In this document: in pieces, positions 45,111 through 59,048 of the stretch
How the letters are laid out: every line of letters starts with the position of its first letter
How positions within the stretch are numbered: the stretch's first letter is position 1
Origin: Pinus tabuliformis
Taxonomy: Eukaryota > Streptophyta > Pinopsida > Pinales > Pinaceae
DNA: 64,000 nt
Reading direction: 5' to 3'
Assembly (NCBI GenBank): GCA_031772625.1
Contig: CM062818.1
Location: 212,529,742-212,593,741, forward strand
Program-made: the position numbers and the translations under genes
Notes under the pieces: generated by a model
Database searches by the model: none
The model's input: the letters and a program-made list of their open reading frames with translations, nothing else
Told to the model about the DNA's origin: nothing

Positions 45111-48100
45111 TTCAACTTAGCTTGAGACTGAACGAACTGAAGCGACTGGTGATCTGTGTGAATCACTGTTTCCTTACCCATTAAATAATGTTTCAATTTC
45201 TTAACACTTTCAACCAAAGAAAACAATTGTTTATCATATGTCGGATAATTCATTACTTCCTTAGAAAAAGTTTCCTAATGAAAAAAAATTGGTTTCCCTT
45301 TTTGAAGTGAGATTGCACCCATTGCATAACCACTAGCATCTATTTCAATTTCGAATGGTTGTTGAAGATCCGGTAAATCTAAGATTGGTGTTGTGACAAT
45401 TTTATGCTTAAGTGTATGAGATGATTTTTTTTGTTTTCCTCCCCACTCAAAGGGAACTTTAGAACCTGTTAAAGCATGTAACATTGACGAAATCAAATAA
45501 AACTAAGCAATAAATTTCCTCCAATACTGAATTTCACCTATGAAACTTCTAACTTTAGTCACATTTTGTGGTATTGGCCACTTAGCAATCACATCAATTT
45601 TAGGTGGATCTATTTTCAAAATTATACCTCCAACTATGTAACCAAGATAATTTAGTGAAGTTTTCCCAAACTCACATTTGTAAACTGGTACAATTTTTCC
45701 GTGTGCAACACTTCAAAAACCTGCTTAACATGCCTAACATGCTCTTCCATACTGGAACTGAAAATCATAATATCATCTAAGTACATTATGAAAAAAATTT
45801 CAATGTATGGGTGAAATACATCATTCATAACCTGCATGAAAGTTGTTGGCGCATTACACAAACCAAAAGGCATTATTAACCATTCAAATAGTCCCTGCCT
45901 AGTTTTGACTGTAGTTTTCCAGATGTCATTTTCTGCCATGTGAATTGATGATACCTACTTCACAAATCTAACTTAGTGAAATAAACAACAATTTTCAATT
46001 GATCGAGTAAATCATCTGTCCTAGGAAGAGGATACCTACTTTTAGTTGTGATTTTTTTTAAGGCCCTAAAGTCAAGACACATTCTCCATGTCCCATCTTT
46101 CTTAGGAACCAAAATTATATGTGAACCACATGGAGATGAATTGGGTCGAATAAAACCTTTTTCAATCAATTCCTGGATTTGTTTCTTTATTTATTCATTA
46201 TCTATAACTGACATGCGATACATTTTGACATTAGGAAGAGGGGCATCAGACATCAATTGTATCTCATGTTTTATTTTTCTCTTAGGGGGAGGATATTTTG
46301 GTTCTTTAAATATATTTTGAAAAGAATCTACCATTTTAACCAATCTATCTCTAAATAAGGTTCACAACCTGAAAAAGCATCATGTTGATATTTATGTTTT
46401 TCTTTTACAACAATGAGTACATATCTCTTACTTGAACTTATTAATCGCTCCATCTGATTAACTGAAACTAAATCCAAGTGTGATTTTAGTTTATGTGCCC
46501 TGACAATATATTCAATCCCATATTTCTTAAGGTCATATTTATGCTCTTTCCTATGAAACACTGCATCATGATCATAGAGATAAGGACTTCCTAGCACTAG
46601 TCCACATATGTCTACTGGAATCACATCTAAATCCACTTCATCAATTTAATTAGTTGAGATGACAAATTTTAACCGACACTAATGGGTATGGTCTTGGATG
46701 ATTCTGTGTCTCCAAACCCAATTTCTTAACTAAATATTCAGATATTAAATTTTCCTGTGATCCACTGTCAAATAATGTATCTATTTTCTTGTGCTTAGAA
46801 GTTATCCTTATATAATATAATTCAACCCTTTTATCGTCATTCAAATGATTTATGTTTGAAGAAGATGCAGAAGTACTAGAACTTGAATGAGTGTCAGTAG
46901 TTTTACCTATCGAAACCGTTACAGTTATTTTCCTTTCATCACTTGAGTTAGAGCCCAGGTCTTGTGGGATTGCTGCATTAGCCTTCTTTTCACCTTTCTT
47001 CTTCTATAACTTCTTTGGTCTGAGTTTTGGGTAAAGTTTCCAACATTTGGATTCATCATGTCCAATCCTCTGGCAATGAGTACAAGTAGGTATTTCAATT
47101 TCCTTCTGAGCTATCGTTGATATATTTCCCTTCAAATTACTCTTCCTCTTGTTGTCTCTAGATTCCTTGATTTCCAACTTCTTGGATGGTTTCTATGAAA
47201 ACTTGGATGGTATGCCACCTAATTCAATATGTATGGCTTGAACACACACTACATCAAAGTCATGAGGATTAAACAGCAATAACGTATGCTGTAAATATGA
47301 ATATAAACTCTCAATGTTCTCTAATAAAGTTTCACTTTTATCTAATGGAATACCAAGTGCAAAATCTTTCTTCGTGAGCTTCAGAGTAAACTCCTGAACA
47401 TTCTTCCCTTTACCTTGCCTCAAATGATGCCAGTCAATAGGACCTTGTTGCAGGTATCCGAAAGGATAGAATTGTTTCGTGAGAGATTTTAAGAACTTAT
47501 ACCATGAAGAGATGACTTTACCTTTCCACTTTAAATCTATTTGAGTTTTACTTTCCCACTAGATTAAAGTTTTTCCCCCCATTCTAAGTGTAGCTAACTG
47601 AATTTTCATTTTATCGTCAGAAATGTTTTGAATATGACAATACCATTCTAACTGCTTAATCTATTTATCTAAACTTTCAGGATTCATTTTTCCACCATAA
47701 ATAGGTAGCTCAAATTTTACATTAAGTTTCAAAAGAGATGATTTCTTAGGTTTGTTTTCTATTTTAGAGTCTGAATTGGAAGAAGAAGAAGATGATGATG
47801 AAAATGATGGAGGAGAAGGAGGCTTATTAGCCTTGCATTTTCCCTTGTCCTTCTTCGATGTATTTAAAGAAGAAGTTGCATCTCTCACCTTCTTATGTTT
47901 GTAGAGTTCCCCCAACATCTACTGCATGCTCAAAAACACTTTCTAAAATTTTTCCTCGCTCATCTTCACTTCATGAGTTTCACTTGCGTCAGATCTTGTC
48001 ATTGTCTATTTATGAGAAAGTTTTTGCTTTCCAGTTTCTATATTGAACTCCTCAAGTGTTCCTTCTCCACGTTGCGACCTTGACCTGGTTAATGTTCACT

Positions 48101-49137
48101 GGAAGATATTCTACAAAATGCAACCTACTATGATACCAAATTATATGATCTAATATTGATCGTAAACTAAACTAAAGTAGAATTGATTATTTTCCAACAA
48201 TGAATTGAGTGTTAACCTTAAGTGTTGAATTTGGGAGACTAAAGGAAAGAATTTGATTTAAGACTTAATAAAAAACTTAAGAAACATAATTAAACATGAA
48301 TTTGTAGAAAAAACAAAGATAGAAGACATCAAACATTGATTATGGAGTTCGTCCCTGATGGACTACCTCTCTGGGTCCGCTTTCACGATTGGTGCCTACT
48401 TTATTAGGATTGATTGAAAGATGTATTTTACATAGAAAAAACACTAGACTAAATGTGTACATAGGAACTTCTGGTCTCTATCAACAGAAACATCTCTCTC
48501 CTAGGTTTCCAACACCTAGCTCGATTCCTAATTCTGCCTCCAGACAGCAAAGATACACTAAAAATAAGAATTGCCTCTTTGGCTAAGCATCTACAAACAA
48601 GTTTCAAAATCACTCTCCTTTTCTTCTCTGTGAACAAAAGGATGAATTTATAAGTTAGTAAGGTTCAATCGAATTCCCTAATGCCAAAATTAGGCATGAA
48701 TGTGCTTCTTTAAGCATGGAATGTCTCGATCTTGATACAAGAGGACACCATAGGATAAGGTTACATGGTGGTTGAATTAATTTAGAACAGAAAACACAAC
48801 ACAAACCCAAAATACACTTTGGTTATAAAAATCCCATTGGCAGTCAAGCTAACTGCGTGGAATTGGAACTGATGCATGTGACCGGGTGGTCTAACCGTAA
48901 TCTGCCACCTAGTGGAACAATTCGGCGATTCCCTTCTGTTGGCAGTGACTGTGCATTTGACAACGCACAACTTCCAATGGTCATGGCTTCTACCTGACGA
49001 TATCCGATGTGGGAAACAACCCGTTCACATGTTCTGCAAACTCCGATGGTCACAACCTTTGCTGCGGTATTCTCCCCACATGGTTAACTGTGTTTTCTCT
49101 ACTGCGTTCACATGTCTAACATCTTCGATGCGATCTA
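45111..49137 (-). mobile_element. Ty3/Gypsy family G2, copy E (duplicate of part of D)
   Basis: Minus-strand RNase H and RT (45275-46169: MPFGLCNAPTTFMQVMNDVF and YLDDIMIFS), protease (46328-46844, DSGSQENLISEYL), gag with zinc knuckle (~47000-47920), primer site (48128-48138) and 5' LTR (about 48146-49137). Integrase is absent because unit 2 starts inside RNase H. Broken. Confidence 0.88.
48146..49137 (-). repeat. G2 copy E 5' LTR
   Basis: Duplicate of 35640-36630. The right end is placed by alignment with that copy only. Confidence 0.6.
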
Positions 49138-50874
49138 AGTCCATGGTTAAATATTGTGGTATTGTATTAAGTTTTTTTTTTAATACATGGTCTAAATGGG
49201 TTTTAAACTTAGGATTAGATATTTAGGATTTTAGAATAGTTTTATTACATTAGTTTAGTGCTAAGGTTTAGCACTAGGTTTTAACCTTATTAAAAATAAC
49301 ATGTTAGAAAAAATTGTCATATTGTGACATTAACGAGGACCATAATAGAAACACCATGAATAAGTAACCAACAACCAACAATTAAGAACACATGCAAGGC
49401 TGATGAAATTGAAGATGAACTCGACTCCCTCCACAAACTAGAGTAACAATATCCTTTTGGATCACACGTAAATGAACCAAATAACGTTGAACATAAAAGA
49501 TAGATAATAACAATTGTAGAGGTTATTTGATTAAATTTGATTGGTCCCTACACAAGGGTTTAAGAAGGAAACTTAAAAAATACTATGATAGAAAATATGA
49601 ATATGTAAATTTCTCATCAACATAATATTTCAAAAATTGACACACATTTCAAAGAAGATCAAGTTATTCAAGAATACAACTTACTTAATAAGAATGAATA
49701 ACTCCTTTGGGCTAGCGATTCACTTAAATAGGTTTTTACAATAATCATTTGTTCAAAAATTTCTTGATCGAAGGGCTTGTGTCTTTAGGATTCCTATAAT
49801 TATGGTCCTTATTCTATGCTCAAAGAGGGTTTATAAGGCACAAATGTCACCAAATTTCATCAAATATGGGCCTCATGATACTAACATGGGGAGGCTCATT
49901 GCCATTTCTTATAAGTTTCAACATCCATGGATAATTGTTGAGTTTTCTTGGTGCTTAGTTGTTGATGGATCGTACCTAGATAATAGGAGATTTGTTTCAC
50001 TTTAGTAATCATTAGTAAGTTTCATATTCTATGTTGGTTACCCTCTAGTTAGACATTGAGTGCTTTATTTTTTTAGTTGGAATCATCTTTTGGGATGACC
50101 CCTTGTCAAAAACTTACTTTCCAATGGGATATATGTGTTGCTTGATGAATGCATATTTGATGGTTGATGATGAGTAATCCTTATTTGATATGATCTTTAT
50201 GTGATAAGGGTGTCATGATGTGTTTATGTTTTACTTTGAACATTATGAGATTGTGTTCTAGATTCACCATACCCTTGTGTTTGCTCCTATTAGTGATTGA
50301 ATATGATGGTCCCAGATTATATGTGAATGTATAGGTTACAATGAGTACTAATATTTCTTAATATTAGCACTATATATTCTTGATAATGAATATGAAACAT
50401 TGGTAATTATTGGATGATGGTTATTATGACTAGTAATTTATATTATGGTTGATATTATATATGCTTGTTGAAAATGTAAATACCTATAAATGTGCTGATG
50501 CTTTAGATAATAATGATAATATTGCCTTAAGACTTGGTATTCTTAAGAACATCTATGAAGTAATGATGCCATTTGATCAATATTTACCATGATTTACCAT
50601 TGTTATGAGATGATTGATGATGTATACATGAATTGATACCTTTCCTTTTATGCTTATTATAATGATTTATGATATATGTATGTTTTGGTATAATCTATAC
50701 ATGTACAAGTAGATGTCCTACCATTAATACATTTCATATTCTTGTGACATGGATTATGATTATCATGGTGTTACCTATTCATGAATATATTAAGTGGACT
50801 AACCTGACAAGTTTAGACCATGGTGGACAATGGGAACCCGCACTCAAGGGAAGGGCTCTTAGGTTCAATAAGAA
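49138..50874. other. Unassigned DNA between G2 and G1 (unit 2)
   Basis: Duplicate of 36631-38361. A 67-codon open frame at 49802-50005 has no family motif and is not open in the other unit, so it is not supported as a gene. Confidence 0.55.
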
Positions 50875-52889
50875 TGTAAAACCCTCTCCTCCGAGGTCTA
50901 CCCAAGAAACCGACCAATCAAGGTAAACATGTCATAAGAGAGGCCATTATAAGGGATTCAACCTCCTTGGTGATCTTAAGGAAATGGAATCGATGGAACA
51001 CATCAATCAAACCCATCCACATTAGCAAAAATACCCTCATTAGACATGTCAGCCACTCAAACATCCTTCCCCCACATCCCATTGATGTTTTAAGCCTTTT
51101 AATCCTTTGTCTCTCTTATGCTATAGGCATGACATTATCCAAAATCCCAGAGTCTCTCTCACAAGCCTATGTGTCAGTGTCCATGAACTCTTCTCAGCAG
51201 ACTTGTGCCAGCATCCCTAAGATTTGAGCCACTTTTCTAGCCTAGAATCCAGGCCTCTACCCATAACTTTTTACAGCCTCCATAATCCATCAAAGACATG
51301 CTAAAAATACTATTAATCAAAACTAACCTCAGGATTAGGCCAAAGCATCCTGAACCGGGATTCAAATTATGTCAAACACTTGGCATCAATACAACCTACA
51401 GGTCTAAGATACAATATAGAGCATAAATAACTGAAAGCACTTACGAAACATAACCAGAAGGATCACCACCTTCTCCATTGAACTGTTATAACCTCAGTTA
51501 GGTCTCACACCCATCATTTTAACAATTACAAGTAAATACATGAAATAACCATGACATGAACCAATCATATAACCATGCTTACAATGAGCATAAAACTGTA
51601 TAAATATCATATATTTGATAGCCATCAAATCCACATTAAAACAAGTGAAAAATTAAGAGAACTTCGCTTTTATTAATCATAGGCAAATCCGACTAGGTTC
51701 AAGACTTCCACGTACCACCCAACCATAGACATGGTTGAACCAAATATTTCTTTCGGCTAGTCACCCCCTACCATATTCCAAGAATGAATGTGGGATCTCA
51801 TAGGACAACCAATACAAGAATAATAAAGGGAATCCAGAGGTTAAACCACATCCACCCTCATTAAACCATGATCACACCAAAATCGGTGCTCCAATCACAA
51901 CAGAACCAAACTTGGAAGGCCATCCAGAATCCATCATTATCCTTGAGGAACTTTCTGTCTCCTTGTCTATCATGCTTAACCGCAATCCAATCTTGGATCA
52001 TTATGCCCTAAACTGAGACCCATCTCTTAGGATTTACCACAATGCAAGTCTGGATCACTAGACCCTAAACCAAGACTCCTCCCTTAGGCTTTATTGTGTA
52101 TCCTACCAAAACCGATCAAGGGATTCCAAGGCCTTTGGTAATGAAACTTGAGACTATCTCAGCCCCAAATTCTCAAATCCATCTGACAACCAAAGATCAA
52201 AACTAAAATAAACATCCCAAAACCATGGCATCCAGAAAAAGGTAAGGCTAGGCTGAAAACCACTGTCGTAACTCGGCAAAACCATGCCACTGACAATAAG
52301 AGAACCATACACCAACATGTAATGCCATGCATGTCCAAACCATCTAGGAAATCACACATGCAATATGTTATCTACAAGTATTCCTATTGTTCCTGATCCC
52401 TGCTTCATTCCTTTCCCTTTACTTTATCTTCCTTCCTTTCTCCAAATCTAGAGTGCTCCAAGGGAAACTCTAAGTGACCAAGAGTGAGAGAGAGAGAGAA
52501 ATGAAATAATGATATTTCTCCAAACTTGAATTGAAAAAATATTACCAATTGATCCTCATAAGCCTTTTTATTAATGAGACCTCTATTTTCTTCATTTTCC
52601 AAGATTTTCCTTCATTTTCCTCCTAACATGCAACCTGTGAACTTTCACCTCCCTTTTCTCCTAATTTCCATTATTTTCGTAACTAAATGTGACAAAAATG
52701 TCATTTTTCGTTTCCAAAGCCTTAGTAATTTCCTTTTCCAGTTTCCTTAGCCATAATAAACCGATGAACACCCACACTAGGAATAAGTGTCTTTCCCAAC
52801 GTTCAACTTGGAATAAGTGTCCCTTAACTGTGGTCTTATTTTTCCTTTATTAACTTTTATTACATGAACTTTTCACCAGGACTGTTACA
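50875..52889 (-). repeat. G1 copy C 3' LTR (2015 bp)
   Basis: Ends TGTAAAACCC and GACTGTTACA. Partner of 38362-40386 through the segmental duplication. AAGAA precedes it at 50870-50874. Confidence 0.9.
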
Positions 52890-53266
52890 GAACCATCCCC
52901 CTCAGGGAACACCATCCTCGGTGTTAAACCACACCAAGACATCAACAAAACTACTAAAGAGAAAACATATTTCCCATGGAGCTTTATAACTTAGCTCATG
53001 GAGGTATTTATATCCATATACATATATACATATACCAAAACATTAGCAAGGCATATGCCAAACATATACCAACATAAAACCAAAATTGCTTTGCCTCAAC
53101 CAGCAAACAATGAAGTTTACAGGGGGCACATCTGATGCACCATCTCCTATGCAACTTCTTCAGTCCCAAACTGCTTCCACTACACATTAACTTTCTCTAT
53201 TGCTCTGTTCTTGAGCATGATATATTTATACCGCAATATGCACTGAGGCTTGGGCTAGAACTCTCC

Positions 53267-54809
53267 CTATTTCTCCACTTGCAATACAAACCAATCAATA
53301 CCATGATAACCATACTTTATATACTCTTTAAGAATTGAAATATGGAAAACTCCATGGAATTTCACCATTGGATGCAACGCAAGTCGATATGTCACTGGTC
53401 CAATCCTCTCAAGGATCTCAAAAGGCCCGCAATACCATGGTGCCAACTTGGCACATGAACCAATCCTCAAAGATATTTTCTTTGGGATAATGCACAAATA
53501 CACATGTTCCCCAACCTAAAAATCCTTTAATACCATATGTTGATCTGCATAACTCTTTTTTCTATCATGTCTTGCCTTTATATTCTTCTTTATAACTTTC
53601 ATTTCCTTCTTTGATCAAATAAGTACCTTGTTCACTGGATCAATCTAGTTGACGGGAGTGTTAAAACTCCGTCCATATAAAGCCTCAAAAGGACTCATCC
53701 TTAATGACTCCTGATAACCATTATTATATTCGAACTCAACCAATGTAAGATAGTCCTCCCATTTCCTCTTCTATTGCATCACATACATCCTCAACATATC
53801 CTACAAGGTCCTATTGACTCTCTCTATTTGTCCATACGTCTATGGATGATAAGTCGTATTGAAGTCCAACTCTCTACCCAAACCTGCAAATAGCTCATTT
53901 CAAAACTTGGAAGTGAACTTTGCATCCTTGTTTCACACAATCTTCTTCGGAACACCATCTAGTCTCATTATCTCTCTCATGAACACCTGCGATACCTCAC
54001 TAGCTGAATATGTAGTCTTCACTAGAATTAAGTGAGATACCTTGCTCAACTTGTCAACCATGACTATAATAAAATCATGCTTCCTCGTTTTCCTTGGAAT
54101 ACCTGTAATGAAATCCATGGAAATGACCTCCCATTTCCATTTTAGAATCACTATAGGCTGTAGTAAACCACCTAGATGCTTACATTTTTCCTTTACCTAC
54201 TGACAATCTAAACATCTAGCCATGAACTCTGCCACTTCCTTCTTCAGATTCAACCAATAATTGAACTTCTTCATCGCCATCAATGTCTTCTGATATCCTA
54301 GATAACCTGAGTATGGATTGACGTGAAGCTCCCTTAAGGTAAGCTTCATGATGTCACTGCAATTCGACACATAGATCTTGTCCCTAAATCTCACCATACC
54401 ATCTGTCATTAGATGATAATCTGCATCCTGATCACTTGTACCTGTACTTATACTCTATTGTAACCTGCGCATGATCTGCATGTACTTTTCATCATCTTGT
54501 CCTGCCTGTAAGATCCTATCCTGTAACTTTGTCCCATAAGAGCTCATAGTTGTTGTATGATTTACATGTAGCTTCCTTCTAAGAGCATATGCAACCTTGT
54601 TCACATTCCCTTTGATATATATGATCTATAATTTGAAACTCACTAAGGGTGGATAACCATGTAGCTTGCCTGGTATTTAGATTTGAACGATCAAACAAAT
54701 ACCTCAACCCAATGTGATTGCTCACCAATGTCAATATCCTACCCTGAAGGTTGTGTCTCCATATCTTAAATGCATGTATAATTGCTGCTAGCTCAAGATC
54801 ATGCATCAA
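53267..54809 (-). pseudogene. G1 copy C integrase and RNase H remnants
   Basis: 53267-53503: YCGPFEILERIGPVTYRLAL. 53933-54151: KWKWEVISMDFITGIPRKTR and LVKTTYSASEVSQVFMREI. 54197-54409: H2C2-type segment ending MARCLDCQ. 54579-54809: LELAAIIHAFKIWRHNLQGR (RNase H). Broken. Confidence 0.83.
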
Positions 54810-55089
54810 AAAAATTTATTTGTGCTCATTCAGTTTCGGTGACTCATATCACACTACCTGTCCTTATTGCATGATAACTCCACCAAGTCCTCTCTTTCAA
54901 GAATTTGTACACAATACAAACTCCTTGTTTGAATCCACAATCTTTAGCAATGGTGCATGTGTCAACAACTGCTTAAGATGCTCAAAACTAGCCTGACGTT
55001 CTTATGTCCATTCAAACTTTTTACCTTTCTACTACAATGATGTGATATGATATGCAATGCATGAGAAGTTCTTGATGAACCTCCTATAG

Positions 55090-56440
55090 TAACCTGCCAG
55101 CCCCATGAATGATCTCACCTCATCCACATTCTTAGGAACTTCCCATTCCATGACGAGCCCTATCTTTTCTGGGTCCATTTCTATATCGTCCTTGGAGACA
55201 ACATTCCCCAAGTAATGTACCTCAGTCTAAAAGAAGATAAATTTGCTAAGTTTAGCATACAACCGATGCTCTCTTAGCAATCTCAACACTACTGCTAAAT
55301 TCTCAGCATGTTCTTCCTCATTTTTAGAATAAACCAATATGTGAATACAATAACAAACGTGTCCTGATAAGGATGCAACACATTATTCATCAAACACATA
55401 AATGTAGCTGGAGCATTAGTTAAACCGAATGGAACAACCAAAAACTCATAATAGCCATACCTGGTCCTGAATGAAGTCTTGAATATATCATCTTCCTTGA
55501 TTCGTACCTGATAGTATCCTGATCTCAATTCGATGTTAGAGAACAATGATGCTCCCTTCAGCTGACCAAACAAACCATCCTCGGCAATGGGTACTTGTTC
55601 TTAATCGTTACCTTGTTCAGTTTTCTGTAGTCAATGCACAATATGAGAGTACCATCTTTCTTCTTTACGAAAAATACGGTGCACCCCAAGGCGATACAAT
55701 TCGCCTAATGTATTCCTTTTCAAACATCACCTTTAACTACAACTTCAACTCTACCAACTCAAATGTGTTCATCCGGTAAGGTGCTTTTGATGTCAGAGTT
55801 GACCTGGCATGAACTCGATAGAAAATTCTACCTCCTTGTGAGACGGAAACTCTATAATGTCCTCAGAGAATACATCCTAAAACTAATATAGAAGTGATAT
55901 AGAACTGGAGCATCCTAATCTAGGAATCCTTTATAACAAGAAATGTGCACTGCAAACATCACACAAACCTTTATGCAACTAAGCTTAGCCTCTATAGTGG
56001 TAAACATCCTCACTGATGTAGGCTTCTTCTTCCCTTGCAAATTCCTCTTTTCCCCACTATCATCTACACACTCAATGCCCTTGTCGAAGAAATCCACTTT
56101 GGTTTTGTGAAGGTATAGCCAATCCATACCCGAAATCATATTATACAATCCCAATGAAACACATTGAAATGTGTTATTGTAGGCATACCATTTAATTGAA
56201 ATGTGCAAGCTCTTATCCAATGGTGAACTCGTTTCTTTGTACCTGTAGCCAATTGTACCAACCAATATTATGCATGCACTTATTTTCCCAAACCACATTT
56301 ATCCACCAACTATTGATATAACTATATTTAGATCTAGGATCAATCAAAATATAAACAACTTGATCACAAATCTTACTGTCCATCGCAATGATGAATGCCT
56401 GATGATCTGCCGGCATGTTTTCCACAGCTAGATAGATCAA
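55090..56440 (-). pseudogene. G1 copy C reverse transcriptase and protease remnants
   Basis: 55295-55573: [20 protein letters not shown] and [20 protein letters not shown] from RT. 55915-56298: MISGMDWLYLHKTKVDFF and, nearer gag, a protease-like SKYSYINSWWINVV (56213-56440). Broken. Confidence 0.8.
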
Positions 56441-56539
56441 AGGAATGTTATGACCATCATTACCAACTATATGTGCCTCTTGAGAACTATAGATATAGGG
56501 TGTACCACCACTCTGATACTGCAGACAATCCCTCTTATG

Positions 56540-57620
56540 ATGATCCTTACCACATATCCAACACTATAACACTTCCCTACCACCACCTCTAGCTTGCTGC
56601 TCTCCATGTCCCTTCTCAGCTATATTGAATCTCTTATATGAAACTACATTTCCTTTCTCAGTTTCATCTTGAGGTCTTCCTCTCTTTGGCAGTCATTTTC
56701 TTTTAGCTTTCTCATTTCTTTTCAATTCATGCTTAGGCTCCACTTCGTGCTTCAAATACTCATAACAATGTTTTAACTATCGGATGGCCTCCTCCAACAA
56801 TCTAGGCTCATCGAATCCAATTTCATCTTTGTATGCTACTGGAAGTCCATTGATGAATCTCTTAACCTTGGTCTTCTCCTCCCTGAGGTAAGGCACACAT
56901 CTCAACAACTCCAAAAATATTCTAGTATACTCCTCATATGTTATAGAACCCATCCAAAAATCATAAAACTCCTTAGCCCTATCATCATAACACCTTTATG
57001 ACAAGTACTTCTTCTTGAAGATACTTTCAAATGCATGCCAAGTCAAATCTTCCTCATGTATACCTTTGCAATTCTTCATGTCTTCCCACCAAATGTCCAA
57101 TTTACCTTTGAGACTAAAAGTGGTTATATTTTCTTTCATGTTTTTTGAATAATCATGCAATCGGAAAAATTTAGTCATACCCAGCAACCATGGCTCTGCA
57201 TCATGTGATTTATTCATCTATCCAAAAAATATAGGTGGTTTTCCCTTGTTAAACGCATTTGGAAAGCATCCTTTATAGCTCCTCATTTAAGGGTGATAAC
57301 GTTGATGATCATGATGCATGTGAGAACTAGAACTAGAATAGTACATGTGCCTATAACCTCTCCTATTCAGAGTATCCAACAACCTGCCATCTTTAACTGT
57401 GTCAGATCTATCTAACCTATGTCTACCAGAATACCTACTTTCATATGCCCCATTAGTTTTGTCCTCCTGCTCATGGTTGATCCAAAGTGGTCCATGTTGC
57501 TCCAATTCTGACAAACTCTAAAGTAGTATCGCATTAGCCTCTCTTTATTTCTCTTCTGCCTGCATGATTTTGTCATAGTCAGCCTTAAATCTCCTTATTT
57601 CTTCCTTCAAGCTTCTCAAT
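56540..57620 (-). pseudogene. G1 copy C gag remnant
   Basis: 56996-57217: DAEPWLLGMTKFFRLHDYSK and LDIWWEDMKNCKGIHEEDLT, the capsid-type domain. 57287-57514: ESRYSGRHRLDRSDTVKDGR, the basic N-terminal stretch. Broken. Confidence 0.8.
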
Positions 57621-58349
57621 GTATCTTCCAAGTTAGAAGAGTGCCCCATGCCACACTTCCCTTCTCATTCATATGGAGATTCTATGTATTCTACCACCAT
57701 GCTATCTATTTGACCTCTTTCCTGCAAGGCATACTATGTCACCCAAACCAAATCACAATAAACAAATGTACCTTATCATAATTCAATGAGGATGCCTTGT
57801 CTGCAATATCATCAAATCAGTGTGATACATGTATAACATATACATAATACCATATACACATATCTTGAATAAGCACATAAACATCATTCTAGTTAGGGTT
57901 CAGTCATCAATGCAAGGCCATATCAACAATGCATGATATGACCTCATGCATGACAATAACCATTACTCCATTGGACACATTGCCACATGCAACTATCAAC
58001 ATGCATAATCAATTCCTAGTGAACTACACATACGCATAGACACATGTAGTCAAGCATAAGCGATCAAGTGTTGTAACCAACGTACAAGACTGATGCATGT
58101 AATCAAGAAACCAAGAATGCAACCTAACATAAAAGGATGTAACCAACCTTCATATAATCATGTAACCAACCATATACTCCTGACAATGCATTCCACAAAG
58201 TCAACATCAAGTTCCTCATGATAACCTAACTACAACCATGATCAACATAGTGCAATGCACCAAGCACATGGAATTCAAGTGTAAGACACACACATGTAAC
58301 TGACATACATGCATGACCAACACATTCACCTAAGGAGAGCATAACCACA

Positions 58350-58360
58350 CTCTAATACCA
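58350..58360 (-). other. G1 copy C primer-binding site
   Basis: The minus strand reads TGGTATTAGAG three bases inside the 5' LTR, one change from the initiator tRNA-Met site. Confidence 0.75.
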
Positions 58361-58363
58361 ATC

Positions 58364-59048
58364 TGTAACACCCCCTCCTCCTAGGTCTACCCAAGAAACC
58401 ATCCAGTTGGGGTAAACATGCGATGAGAGAGGCCACTATAAGGGATTCAACCTCCTTGGTGACCTTAAGGAAATGGAATCGACATAACACATCAATCAAA
58501 CCCATCCACATTAGCAATAATACCCTTAGGAGACATGTCATCAACTCAAACATTTGTCCCATGGATCCCACTGATGTTTTAAGCCTTTTAACCCCTAGTT
58601 TCTCTCATGCTATAGGCATGCCAACATCTAGAAACCCAGCTTCGCTCTCACAAGGTTTTGTCCCAATGTCCATGGACTCTTTTAAGAAGATCTATGCCAA
58701 TGTCCCCAAGATTTGAGCCACTTTTCTATCCCGGAATATCGTCCTCTGCCCAAAACTTGTTACAACCTCCAGAATCCATCAAAGACATGATGAAAATACT
58801 AATAAATAAAAATCAACCTCGGGATTAACCATGAGCAACCCCAACCAAGATTGGCATTTTTTCAAACACTTGGCATCAATGCAACCTACAAGTGTAGGAT
58901 ACAAGTCTGAGCATGAATGGTTGAAAGAAATTATGAAACATAACCAGAAAGATCACCACCATCTCCATTGAACTATTATAACCTCAATTAGGTCTTTGAT
59001 CCATCATTTTACCAATTACAAGTAAATACATGAAATAACCATGACATG
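58364..59048 (-). repeat. G1 copy C 5' LTR (inner 685 bp)
   Basis: Starts TGTAACACCCCCTCC and aligns with the G1 LTRs until CATGACATG (59048), where the other LTRs continue AACCAATCATATAACC (39049 onward) but this one switches to the G5 LTR. It shares several variants with the copy A 5' LTR (ACATGCGA, CCTTAGGAGACATG, AACCCCTAGTTTCTC) that the 3' LTRs of B and C lack. Confidence 0.85.

Larger units (their letters stand above)
45111..57612. repeat. Segmental duplication, unit 2 (12.5 kb)
   Basis: Tandem partner of 32587-45110. At the central junction, AAGCTTC from G1 gag (as in copy C, 57609-57615) meets TTCAACTTAG from G2 (as at 32587-32596), sharing only TTC. That 3-bp overlap argues for end joining or template switching, not homologous recombination, as the origin. 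Confidence 0.93.
50875..59048 (-). mobile_element. Ty3/Gypsy family G1, copy C (both LTRs; 5' LTR cut by G5)
   Basis: 3' LTR 50875-52889, interior 52890-58363 (5.5 kb), 5' LTR from 58364, interrupted at 59048 by the G5 element. This is the only G1 copy here with parts of both LTRs. Allowing two 2.0-kb LTRs, an unbroken family member would be about 9.5 kb. The two LTRs differ at well over a tenth of aligned positions in their first 300 bases, so the insertion is old. Broken, with many breaks. Confidence 0.9.
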
